64,000 nucleotides of DNA, from contig JAFWLM010000080.1 of NCBI GenBank assembly GCA_017511045.1, forward strand, positions 1 through 64,000. The letters are read 5' to 3'. Of the stretch, positions 27,310 to 35,238 are shown piece after piece (within the stretch, counting starts at the first letter, position 1; every line of letters begins with the position of its first letter). The notes under the pieces were generated by a model. That model was not told where the DNA came from. It ran no database searches and worked only from the letters and a program-made list of their open reading frames with translations. The DNA comes from Lachnospiraceae bacterium (GTDB lineage: Bacteria; Bacillota; Clostridia; Lachnospirales; Lachnospiraceae). The position numbers were made by a program, and so were the translations under genes.

Positions 27310-28401
27310 TTATTGAACATCCGGCTCCAGATCATCTGGATTTAATTCAGCCATCTGGATATCAGGAAGACCAGTCTCCTTTTCTTCCTCGGCTGCAGCA
27401 TCTTCATAGCCTTCAAAACCGAGCTTCGAACGAACCTGAGCATCGATCGTTGCAAAGATCTCCGGATTATTCTTCAGGAAGGCTTTTGCATTCTCCCTGC
27501 CCTGTCCGATCTTCTCGCCTTTATAAGAGTACCATGCACCGCTCTTTTCGATGATCTTGAACTCTACAGCCTGGTCTAAGATATCGCCGGTTGCGGAAAT
27601 ACCCTCACCGAAGATGATATCGAATTCTGCCTCTCTGAACGGAGGAGCGACTTTGTTTTTAACGACTTTCGCACGAACTCTGTTACCGATGACTTCGCCT
27701 GACTGTTTTAAGGACTCGATACGGCGGATATCAATGCGGACAGAAGCGTAGAACTTCAGTGCACGGCCGCCTGTCGTCGTCTCTGACGGACCATAGAAGA
27801 CGCCGATCTTTTCACGCAGCTGGTTGATGAAAATAATGGAACAGCCGGTTTTTGCAGTGACAGCAGTCAGTTTTCTTAAAGCCTGGCTCATCAGTCTTGC
27901 CTGAGCGCCAACCGTTGCATCACCCATTTCTCCCTCGATCTCATGTTTCGGAACAAGAGCAGCAACAGAGTCTACAACGATGATATCGATTGCTCCGGAG
28001 CGAACCATTGTCTCGCAGATCTCAAGACCTTGCTCGCCGTAATCCGGCTGGGAGATATAGAGATTATCTACATCAACACCGATGTCATGAGCATATTTCG
28101 GATCCAGAGCATGCTCTGCGTCGATGAAACCTGCGATTCCTCCTGCTTTCTGGACCTCAGCGACAATATGCAGAGCCAGAGTCGTTTTACCGGAAGATTC
28201 CGGGCCATAGATCTCGATGATCCTTCCCTTTGGAACACCACCGACACCGAGAGCTTTATCTAAGCTGATGGAACCGGTCGATACAGTTTCCACATCCAAA
28301 GACGTTTTATCTCCAAGTTTCATTACAGAGCCTTTGCCATAATCTTTTTCGATCTTAGAAATGGCTGCATCTAAAGCTTTTAATTTCTCATTCTTTTCCA
28401 T
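27310..28401 (-). CDS. recA: Recombinase RecA
   Basis: The 363-residue protein is typical RecA: Walker [10 protein letters not shown], the [18 protein letters not shown] Walker B region, and the L2 loop [12 protein letters not shown]. It forms filaments on single-stranded DNA, drives strand exchange and triggers LexA self-cleavage. The C-terminus is acidic, as usual. ATG 28401 follows GGAGAA. It lies behind cinA but has its own promoter with an SOS box. Confidence 0.98.
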   Translation of the reverse strand: MEKNEKLKALDAAISKIEKDYGKGSVMKLGDKTSLDVETVSTGSISLDKALGVGGVPKGRIIEIYGPESSGKTTLALHIVAEVQKAGGIAGFIDAEHALDPKYAHDIGVDVDNLYISQPDYGEQGLEICETMVRSGAIDIIVVDSVAALVPKHEIEGEMGDATVGAQARLMSQALRKLTAVTAKTGCSIIFINQLREKIGVFYGPSETTTGGRALKFYASVRIDIRRIESLKQSGEVIGNRVRAKVVKNKVAPPFREAEFDIIFGEGISATGDILDQAVEFKIIEKSGAWYSYKGEKIGQGRENAKAFLKNNPEIFATIDAQVRSKLGFEGYEDAAAEEEKETGLPDIQMAELNPDDLEPDVQ

Positions 28402-28427
28402 TAAAAAAATTCTCCTTTTTCGAAAAC

Positions 28428-28441
28428 CGAACTTATGTTCG
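28428..28441 (-). promoter_or_regulatory. SOS box (LexA operator) of recA
   Basis: The sequence CGAACATAAGTTCG matches the Firmicutes SOS box CGAAC-N4-GTTCG without a mismatch. It lies at the expected transcription start, where bound LexA would block initiation. Confidence 0.92.
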
Positions 28442-28446
28442 CTTTT

Positions 28447-28475
28447 ATAATATAGTATCGGAGGCAGTTTGTCAA
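28447..28475 (-). promoter_or_regulatory. Promoter of recA
   Basis: A perfect TTGACA (28470-28475) and TATTAT (28447-28452) are 17 bases apart on the minus strand, directly upstream of the SOS box. Confidence 0.88.
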
Positions 28476-28535
28476 CTGCATTCAGCTTAGAATTTATCCT
28501 AACACAAACACGCGGTAAACAATATTAAGTAAACA

Positions 28536-29768
28536 TTAAATAATTGCGCGTCGGACCATATCCAGCGCCCGGACACATGCTGCATCGCGAACCATCTGCC
28601 GGTTATTTCCAAAGGAATACCTTTTCACCATGGTCTGTCCATCATAATAAACACCGATATAGACCGTTCCGACCGGATTCTCCTCTGAACCGCCTTCCGG
28701 ACCCGCAATACCCGTTGTAACCACAGAGACATCCGCTCCTGCAGCTTTTGCAGCTCCTCTTGCCATCTCTTCCGCGCACTGACTGCTCACCGCACTGAAC
28801 TTCTCAAGAGTCTCTTTTGAAACTCCCAGGTCTTTCATTTTTGCCTCATCGGAATACGTAACAAAGCCTTCTTTATAGACGTCACTTGCTCCGCTGACGT
28901 TGATGATCTTTCCTGCCAGCAATCCGCCTGTACAGGATTCTGCTGTCGTGATCGTCAGATTCTTTTCTTTCAGCAGTTCATACACGACATCTTCGATGTC
29001 TTTTTCCGCATCTGTTGTATAAATATATTCGCCGAGACGGGCTTTGATCTCTGCAAGGACCGGATCGATCAGTGCCCTGCAGGCTTCGCTGCTCTCTGCT
29101 CTGGCAGTGATCCTTAAATGCACCTGGCTCTGTTTTGCATAGGGCGCAACGGTAGGATTGGTGTTCTTTTCAATGATATCTTCAATTTTCGAAGCGGCAC
29201 TGCTCTCACCGATCCCGATCAGCTTGACCATGACCGAATCGATCTCAAGGCCGGAACATTCCTTAAAGAAAGGAACACAGTACTCTTCAAACATCGGCTG
29301 CATTTCCTTCGGGGGTCCCGGAAGAAGGATTGCGATCTTACCGTTCTTTTCGATCAAGATACCGGGAGCTGTCCCATTATGGTTGTATAAAACCACAGAA
29401 CCTTCCGGAACATATGCCTGTTTAAAGTTATTCTCTGTGATGGAAACTCCAAGGCGTTTCAGCCGCTTCGTCAAATCGTCTGCTGCCTTTTCATCGTAAA
29501 CCAGGGGAAGACCGAAGGTCTCACTCACGACTTCTTTTGTAATGTCATCACTAGTAGGCCCTAAACCTCCGGTAAAGATCACGACATCAGAACGTTCAAA
29601 TGCCGCCTTGATCATTTCAGCCAGACGTGCATCATTATCCCCTACAACAGTCTGGTAATATAAAGAAAGGCCAAGTTCTGCACATTTTTCTGCAAGATAC
29701 TTGGCGTTGGTATTCAGGATATTACCGAGAAGAAGCTCAGTTCCGACACAAATCAGTTCCGTTTTCAT
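28536..29768 (-). CDS. cinA: CinA family nicotinamide-nucleotide amidase/competence-damage protein
   Basis: The 410-residue protein joins an N-terminal MoCF-like domain (about 1-170, with TELLLGNILNTNAKYLA and FTGGLGPTSDDITKE) to the C-terminal CinA amidase domain (about 255-405, with TTAESCTGGLLAG and VTTGIAGPEGG). The C-terminal domain hydrolyses nicotinamide mononucleotide to the nicotinate form in pyridine salvage. cinA-recA adjacency is common in Firmicutes. ATG 29768 follows TAGGAG. The upstream gap to pgsA is unusually wide because of the 256-bp palindromic element. Confidence 0.95.
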   Translation of the reverse strand: MKTELICVGTELLLGNILNTNAKYLAEKCAELGLSLYYQTVVGDNDARLAEMIKAAFERSDVVIFTGGLGPTSDDITKEVVSETFGLPLVYDEKAADDLTKRLKRLGVSITENNFKQAYVPEGSVVLYNHNGTAPGILIEKNGKIAILLPGPPKEMQPMFEEYCVPFFKECSGLEIDSVMVKLIGIGESSAASKIEDIIEKNTNPTVAPYAKQSQVHLRITARAESSEACRALIDPVLAEIKARLGEYIYTTDAEKDIEDVVYELLKEKNLTITTAESCTGGLLAGKIINVSGASDVYKEGFVTYSDEAKMKDLGVSKETLEKFSAVSSQCAEEMARGAAKAAGADVSVVTTGIAGPEGGSEENPVGTVYIGVYYDGQTMVKRYSFGNNRQMVRDAACVRALDMVRRAII

Positions 29769-29795
29769 ATTTAACTCCTAACTAAGTTATCTTAT

Positions 29796-30051
29796 ATCGT
29801 TGCTCAAAGGCAAAAAACATTTCTGTTTTGCGACTATGGACGAGTCGTTCGTTTTTCTCAGATGTTATGAAAGATTTTCGAGGTACGGGCTTCGGACTTC
29901 AGGTCCGGAAAGCCCGTAGGAGTAAGAGAGGAATTTTCATAAAGAAAATTCCGAACGTGCTCCGGCCGACAAAAAATCTTGAATAACATCCTAGAAAAAC
30001 AGACGAGGGAATCGGAGCAAAATAGAAGTTTTTTTGCCTATCAGCAACGAT
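29796..30051. repeat. 256-bp imperfect palindrome with two inner hairpins (MITE-like or structured RNA)
   Basis: The two ends are exact inverted copies (ATCGTTGCT...AGCAACGAT) and the pairing continues with few mismatches for about 85 bases on each side. Blocks such as AGGCAAAAAA, GTTTTTCT and GATGTTAT have their complements on the other arm. Between the arms sit two hairpins: 29885-29917 (ACGGGCTT-CGGAC...GTCCG-AAGCCCGT) and 29930-29952 (GGAATTTTC...GAAAATTCC). The whole would fold as a cruciform or a four-way RNA. No open reading frame of note is inside. It interrupts the otherwise close-set rimO-pgsA-cinA group, so insertion is plausible. No clear target duplication is visible. Confidence 0.8.
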
Positions 30052-30059
30052 TCAAATTA

Positions 30060-30635
30060 CTATTTATCAGTTGAAAAGCCTGCCCTGTTTTTGTAGAAGT
30101 AATCCACCATAGAGATCAAAGTCAATGCCAGCGCGATATACATAATGACGATCGTTACGATGTGGTAAACATTCCATACGACCGGACTCCAGCCGTGTTC
30201 TGTTACCAGACGCTGCATATCAAAGGTCATAAGGCAGATCATAGCCATCTGGAAGCCCGTTTTAAACTTGCCCCAGTAGCTGGCAGCGATAACGGTTCCT
30301 TTCGATGCGACTACAAGGCGGAATCCGCTCACTGCGAACTCACGTGCCAGAATAATGATACAGACCCATACAGGAAGTCTTCCAAGCGCTACAAAGCAGA
30401 CCATGCCGGCAACTACCAGGATCTTATCAGCTAAAGGATCTGCAAATTTGCCAAAATCTGTTACCAGACCATATTTACGGGCGATGATACCGTCCAGAGT
30501 ATCTGTGAAAGATGCCAGCAGGAAGATCACCAGCGCTACATGACTTGTAAAAGAAAAGAAGTCCGTCATAACAAAGAATACGTAGAACGGAATAAATACA
30601 AGTCTTAAGATCGTCAGTTTATTTGGTAAATTCAT
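30060..30635 (-). CDS. pgsA: CDP-diacylglycerol-glycerol-3-phosphate 3-phosphatidyltransferase
   Basis: I start at ATG 30635 (191 residues), six bases after AAGGGTG; the GTG 30644 start would overlap that ribosome site. The membrane protein has about four helices and the CDP-alcohol phosphotransferase signature DTLDGIIAR...G...DPLADK near residues 45-75. It makes phosphatidylglycerol phosphate, the precursor of phosphatidylglycerol, which is also the donor for LTA-synthase-type enzymes such as the product of the gene at 21502. It follows rimO by 20 bases. Confidence 0.95.
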   Translation of the reverse strand: MNLPNKLTILRLVFIPFYVFFVMTDFFSFTSHVALVIFLLASFTDTLDGIIARKYGLVTDFGKFADPLADKILVVAGMVCFVALGRLPVWVCIIILAREFAVSGFRLVVASKGTVIAASYWGKFKTGFQMAMICLMTFDMQRLVTEHGWSPVVWNVYHIVTIVIMYIALALTLISMVDYFYKNRAGFSTDK

Positions 30636-30655
30636 AGCGTTCACCCTTTACTGTA

Positions 30656-31996
30656 TTAATCAATTCTTTCTAAAAACTCTCCAAACAGGTCATACTGTCC
30701 GGACTCTGTCGCTTTTGCACGGATAAGGTCTCCTGTCATCAGTTCCTCCCCGCACTCGAAATAGAATAAACCATCCACATCCGGAGCGTCCATGCGGGTT
30801 CTTCCGACATAGGCCTCTTCCTCCGGCAATTTGCCTTCAACGATTATATCAAAGGTCTGCTCTTTTTTCTCTAAAAGTTTTGTTTCGGAAATCGCTTCCT
30901 GCAGTTTCATGATCTCATCCCTGCGGGCGATCTTAACTGCCTCATCGACCTGATCCTCAAAATCATGCGCCGGAGTTCCTTCTTCTCTAGAATAGGTAAA
31001 GACACCCAAATGGTCAAACTGCATTTCTTTTACGAAATCAACTAGGATCTTATGATCTTCCTCCGTTTCCCCAGGAAACCCGGAGATCAAAGAGGTCCTG
31101 AGCGTGACATCCGGAACAATCTCTCTCGCTTTTTTGATCGTTTCAACGATGCTGTCATGAGAGGTTCTGCGGCCCATACGCTTTAAGATTTTATCAGAAG
31201 CATGCTGGATCGGCATATCGATATACTTGCAGATCTTCTCTTCTTCAGCCATCACATGCAGAAAGTCTTCTGAAATATCTTCCGGATAGCAATAAAGCAC
31301 GCGGATCCACTTCAGCCCGTCGATCAAACAGAGTTTTCTGAGCAGTTCCGGCAGCTTATATTCACCATACAGGTCTTTGCCGTAGATACTGGTCTCCTGT
31401 GCGACCACGATCAGCTCCTTTACCCCCTGTTCTGCAAGATATTCCGCTTCTTCAAGCAGATGGTCCATGGTAAAAGAACGGTAAGCGCCGCGGATATTCG
31501 GGATGACGCAATACGTGCAGTGTTTGTTACATCCTTCAGCGATTTTAAGAAACTCATAGTGGCCGGCCGTAGTCAGAACTCTCTTAGGCTCAGCAATCTC
31601 TGCCGGCTTTCCGTCTGTCGCTTCCTCACTTGTTGCGTCATCCTCTAAAGTACATGCTTCAATGATCTTCGGAAGCTCATTGACTCCGCAGATCACATCC
31701 ACCTCAGGAAGTTCAGTCCTAATGTCTTCACGGTAGCGCTCTGCAAGACAGCCAGCAACGACCAGTTTTTTACAGACTCCTTCTGTTTTCATCTGAGCCA
31801 TATCCAAAATGGCTTCGATCGATTCTTCTTTTGCTTCGTCTATAAAACAGCAGGTGTTTACGACGATGACGTCCGCCTCTGTTTCATCATCAGTAAAAGA
31901 AAAGCCGGAAGCAGCTAAATGCCCCAGCATCTCTTCAGAATCCACTCTATTTTTATCGCATCCCAGCGATACAAAAAAGATCTTACTCTTCTTCAT
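30656..31996 (-). CDS. rimO: Ribosomal protein S12 methylthiotransferase RimO
   Basis: I start at ATG 31996 (446 residues, MKKSKIFFVSLGCDKN), as in the family; the frame open to 32074 lies inside rpoZ. The protein has the UPF0004 domain with three cysteines (SLGC, NTCCF, AGCLAERY), the radical SAM core with CNKHCTYC, and a C-terminal TRAM domain. It adds a methylthio group to an aspartate of ribosomal protein S12. The start overlaps the end of rpoZ by 14 bases, so translation is probably coupled. Confidence 0.95.
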   Translation of the reverse strand: MKKSKIFFVSLGCDKNRVDSEEMLGHLAASGFSFTDDETEADVIVVNTCCFIDEAKEESIEAILDMAQMKTEGVCKKLVVAGCLAERYREDIRTELPEVDVICGVNELPKIIEACTLEDDATSEEATDGKPAEIAEPKRVLTTAGHYEFLKIAEGCNKHCTYCVIPNIRGAYRSFTMDHLLEEAEYLAEQGVKELIVVAQETSIYGKDLYGEYKLPELLRKLCLIDGLKWIRVLYCYPEDISEDFLHVMAEEEKICKYIDMPIQHASDKILKRMGRRTSHDSIVETIKKAREIVPDVTLRTSLISGFPGETEEDHKILVDFVKEMQFDHLGVFTYSREEGTPAHDFEDQVDEAVKIARRDEIMKLQEAISETKLLEKKEQTFDIIVEGKLPEEEAYVGRTRMDAPDVDGLFYFECGEELMTGDLIRAKATESGQYDLFGEFLERID

Positions 31997-32225
31997 CTTT
32001 GTTAAGAATCTTAACTTTCTGAGAATAGATCTCATCAACTGCTGTAGAAAGCGGCTTTGCATCCGCCGGCTCATCTACCAGCGGTTCAGCGCCGTCTACA
32101 AGCTGACGTGCTCTTTTAGAAGCAGCCATAACGATAGAATATCTGCTCTGTACGACCGGCTGTTCTCCGTTTTCAACATCGCTGTTTACAGCGTCCATAA
32201 GGTCTGTATAAGATGGATGTAACAT
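31983..32225 (-). CDS. rpoZ: RNA polymerase omega subunit
   Basis: The 80-residue protein has the omega motif SRYSIVMAASKRARQLV and the PLSTAVDEI segment. It helps assemble and stabilise RNA polymerase. It lies four bases after gmk, the usual Firmicutes pairing, and overlaps the start of rimO. Confidence 0.93.
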   Translation of the reverse strand: MLHPSYTDLMDAVNSDVENGEQPVVQSRYSIVMAASKRARQLVDGAEPLVDEPADAKPLSTAVDEIYSQKVKILNKDEEE

Positions 32226-32229
32226 ATTT

Positions 32230-32808
32230 TCACTCTCCTGTTTTGTTTTCTTCCTTAATGTTCAGTACAATAGTATGCAACATTTCAACAGATTTTTCAA
32301 CCTCTTCATTTACAATTACATAATCGTACTGATCGACGTATTCAATCTCTTCCATCGCTCTTAAAAGGCGCTTTTTGATCTGCTCTTCGGTTTCAGATCC
32401 TCTGCCTCTTAAGCGGCGTTCAAGTTCTTCCATATCCGGCGGCATGATAAAGATCAATACTGCCTCCGGGATCTGGTCACGGACCTGGAATGCACCCTGA
32501 AGTTCGATCTCAAGGATCACATTCTTGCCCTGGTCCATTTGGGCCAATACCCAGTCTTTCGGAGTTCCGTAATAATTATCGACATATTTGGCATATTCTA
32601 AAAGCTGACCATTCTTTATGCGATCCTCAAACTCTTCTTTTGTAATGAAAAAGTATTCTCTTCCATCTACTTCTCCGGGTCTTGGATCCCTGGTCGTTGC
32701 GGAAATCGAAAGCTCATAATCCGGATACTTTTCCATGATCCGTTTGCAGATGGTTCCTTTTCCGGCTCCTGACAGTCCTGAAACGATTAGTAATACGCCT
32801 TTGTCCAT
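32230..32808 (-). CDS. gmk: Guanylate kinase
   Basis: The 192-residue protein has the P-loop SGLSGAGKGT at 9-18 and the GMP-binding motifs TTRDPRPGEVDGREYFF. It converts GMP to GDP. It follows yicC by 15 bases and precedes rpoZ. In Bacillus-type genomes the small regulator remA lies between yicC and gmk; there is no room for it here. Confidence 0.97.
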   Translation of the reverse strand: MDKGVLLIVSGLSGAGKGTICKRIMEKYPDYELSISATTRDPRPGEVDGREYFFITKEEFEDRIKNGQLLEYAKYVDNYYGTPKDWVLAQMDQGKNVILEIELQGAFQVRDQIPEAVLIFIMPPDMEELERRLRGRGSETEEQIKKRLLRAMEEIEYVDQYDYVIVNEEVEKSVEMLHTIVLNIKEENKTGE

Positions 32809-32823
32809 ACTTAGCTGCTCCTT

Positions 32824-33702
32824 TTATTCGATGTTCTGAACCTGCTCCCTGATCTTTTCGATGCAGGTCTTAAGTTCAATACCCTTGTTGGTGATCTCGA
32901 TATCATTGGATTTTGAAAGAATCGTATTGGATTCGCGGTTCATCTCCTGTGCCACGAAGTCCATGTTTCTTCCTTTTTCATTCTTAGAATCTAAGAGATC
33001 TCTCATATGTTTGATATGGGTACGGAGGCGGACGAGTTCTTCATCGACCGCGATCTTATCCGCATACATGGTAACTTCTGCAGCGATGCGGGATTCGTCG
33101 ATCAGAGAGTTTTCAAGCAGTTCTTTGGTCCGTTCCTCCAGCTTTGAACGGTATTCTGTAATAATAGACGGGAGACGTTCTTCAATAAAATCGACGTGAG
33201 AGTCCATCTCATCCAGTTTTCCAAAGATATCCCTCTTTAAAGCCTCGCCCTCTTTTGCACGTGTTTCTGCAAAGTTCCTGAAGGCTTCTTCTAAAGCGCT
33301 CTTTAAGAGGTCCCACATCTCCTCTTCATTGATCTCATGCTCTTCCAAGGTTAAAACATCCGGAGACTTCGCGATGGTTGAAGTGCGGATATCGTCCACG
33401 ATCCCAAGATCTTCCTGAATCTTCTTATGATATTCGAAATACTCTTTTGCCAGTTCCTTATTGTATTTCAAGCTGGCACTTCCTTCTCCCATATCCTCAT
33501 AAGAGATAAACATGTCGATCTTGCCTCTTGAAGCGTATTTCTTAAGAAGATTACGGATCTGGATCTCAAACAAATTGAATTTGCGGGGCATTTTGATATT
33601 TAAATCAAAATACTTATAGTTTACGGACTTCAGTTCTACGGTGATTTTCTTGTCGTTCTTGACCTGCTCAAAACGGCCAAAGCCTGTCATGCTGTAAATC
33701 AT
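32824..33702 (-). CDS. yicC: YicC/YloC family endoribonuclease
   Basis: The 292-residue protein opens with the family motif MIYSMTGFGR and ends with the conserved GRNMDFVAQEMNRESNTILSKS region and a charged C-terminal helix. Family members have been shown to cut RNA. The place before gmk and rpoZ is conserved. ATG 33702 is consistent with the family start. Confidence 0.93.
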   Translation of the reverse strand: MIYSMTGFGRFEQVKNDKKITVELKSVNYKYFDLNIKMPRKFNLFEIQIRNLLKKYASRGKIDMFISYEDMGEGSASLKYNKELAKEYFEYHKKIQEDLGIVDDIRTSTIAKSPDVLTLEEHEINEEEMWDLLKSALEEAFRNFAETRAKEGEALKRDIFGKLDEMDSHVDFIEERLPSIITEYRSKLEERTKELLENSLIDESRIAAEVTMYADKIAVDEELVRLRTHIKHMRDLLDSKNEKGRNMDFVAQEMNRESNTILSKSNDIEITNKGIELKTCIEKIREQVQNIE

Positions 33703-33768
33703 ATGTTAATATTTCCTTTTATCTTTTTTATCTGCCAATATCTGACAGCATGTCATCATCAGGATCGC

Positions 33769-35235
33769 TTAATTGAAATAATAATCGAAGATATAGCCCG
33801 CATAGTCGACTGCTCTCATCGGGGCTTCATTCATGTTGTCTACTATAACACAAAGGACCAGCTTCTCGCCACCTAATTCTCCGTAACCTGCGAACCAGCT
33901 TCTGTCATAGTTTTCATTCTTATTACTCAGGGTCTCTGCGGTTCCTGTCTTTCCGTATGCAGTATAATTACTCCAGTTCAGATTGTTTGCTGTACCATCT
34001 GTTACAACGGCTCTTAAGTATTCATTCATCTCAGCAGCTTCCGAACTGGTACAGAGCGTCGTATACTTTTTGTTTTTAATGTTCTTAACGACACGCCCGC
34101 TTGGGGATACGATCTGTGATGCAAAGTGCGGTTTCATGAGAACTCCGTCGTTTGCAAAAGCACTCATAACAAGTGCCAGGTGCAATGGATTCGATGAAGT
34201 CTCGCCCTGTCCAAAACTTGTCTGCATCATCATAAAGTCCGAAGTGTCGTCCGAAATATCAAATTTGCTCTGATTATATGCGATATCGATATCGATCTTG
34301 GAGTTGAACAGAAGTTTTGTATTGTTTTCCATAAACTCCTTCCGGTTCAGTTCAAGACCAAGATTTGCAAAAGCGCAGTTACACGAAAATGCAAAGGCAG
34401 AACGCAGATCTTCATAGCCATGCACTTCCCCGTCATAGCAGTTGATCTCAAAGTTTTCTCCGTAGATCGTCCCCTCGCAGTTATAGGTATAGTCCCTGAA
34501 GGACGGATTCTCCCGCATATACTCTAAAAGCGTAAACATCTTAAAGGTGGAGCCCGGGGTGTATTTTCCCTGCGTCACACGGTTAAGGAGCGGGCTGCCC
34601 TCTTCATCTGATATGATCGCATCCCAGTTTTCCTCGATCGTATTCGGATCAAAGTCCGGTTTGGATACATCTGCATAGATCTCACCGGTTTCCGGGTTCA
34701 ATGCGATAACGCCGCCCATGGTATCGCCCATCAGATCCGAGATATATTGCTGAAGATCCAGACGCAGCGTTGTATGCAGGGAATCGCCGGGATTTTTCAC
34801 CCCGTTAAACTCATTTGAGATCTTCTCAAACATATTGACATGAGACGTCAGAAGATAATAGTTATAGGACGACTCCAGGCCTAAGCCGCCGTTTGTCTCG
34901 TAGCCGACGACCTGTGCAAACGTATTTCCATATGGATAGATCCGTTCCTCACTTCCGTCTTCATATGTCTCCGTATATGCCAGAACATTGTCATTGGCAT
35001 CATAGATCGTTCCGCGCTCAACCCTCCGCTTAAAGGATTCTGCGCGTTTATTATAGGTGTTATTGATCACGGAACCTGCATCAACGGCCAGGAAAAAGAC
35101 CATATAGACCATTAAGGCAAAGAAAAGCACGACAAATACGATCGATACGCGGAGGATATCGGAATTGATCATCCTTCCCTTATTGATCTTCTTTCGTTCT
35201 TTATTCACTTTTCTGCGTTCACTTCTGATACTCAT
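33769..35235 (-). CDS. Class B penicillin-binding protein (PbpA/FtsI type)
   Basis: The 488-residue protein has a basic cytoplasmic start, one membrane helix (about 28-52) and a transpeptidase domain. The three active-site motifs are S229-T-F-K, S284-C-N and KTGTAE near residue 435. It cross-links peptidoglycan. The N-terminal pedestal is short, as in PbpA-type enzymes that pair with a RodA/FtsW polymerase. The partner gene ends three bases before it, so the two proteins probably work as a polymerase-transpeptidase pair. Confidence 0.92.
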   Translation of the reverse strand: MSIRSERRKVNKERKKINKGRMINSDILRVSIVFVVLFFALMVYMVFFLAVDAGSVINNTYNKRAESFKRRVERGTIYDANDNVLAYTETYEDGSEERIYPYGNTFAQVVGYETNGGLGLESSYNYYLLTSHVNMFEKISNEFNGVKNPGDSLHTTLRLDLQQYISDLMGDTMGGVIALNPETGEIYADVSKPDFDPNTIEENWDAIISDEEGSPLLNRVTQGKYTPGSTFKMFTLLEYMRENPSFRDYTYNCEGTIYGENFEINCYDGEVHGYEDLRSAFAFSCNCAFANLGLELNRKEFMENNTKLLFNSKIDIDIAYNQSKFDISDDTSDFMMMQTSFGQGETSSNPLHLALVMSAFANDGVLMKPHFASQIVSPSGRVVKNIKNKKYTTLCTSSEAAEMNEYLRAVVTDGTANNLNWSNYTAYGKTGTAETLSNKNENYDRSWFAGYGELGGEKLVLCVIVDNMNEAPMRAVDYAGYIFDYYFN

Positions 35236-35238
35236 ACT

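Noticed and set aside
29796-30051. Rho-independent terminator or tRNA-like gene
   Set aside because: The structure is far larger than a terminator, lacks a stem-adjacent T run in the right place and has no tRNA landmarks.
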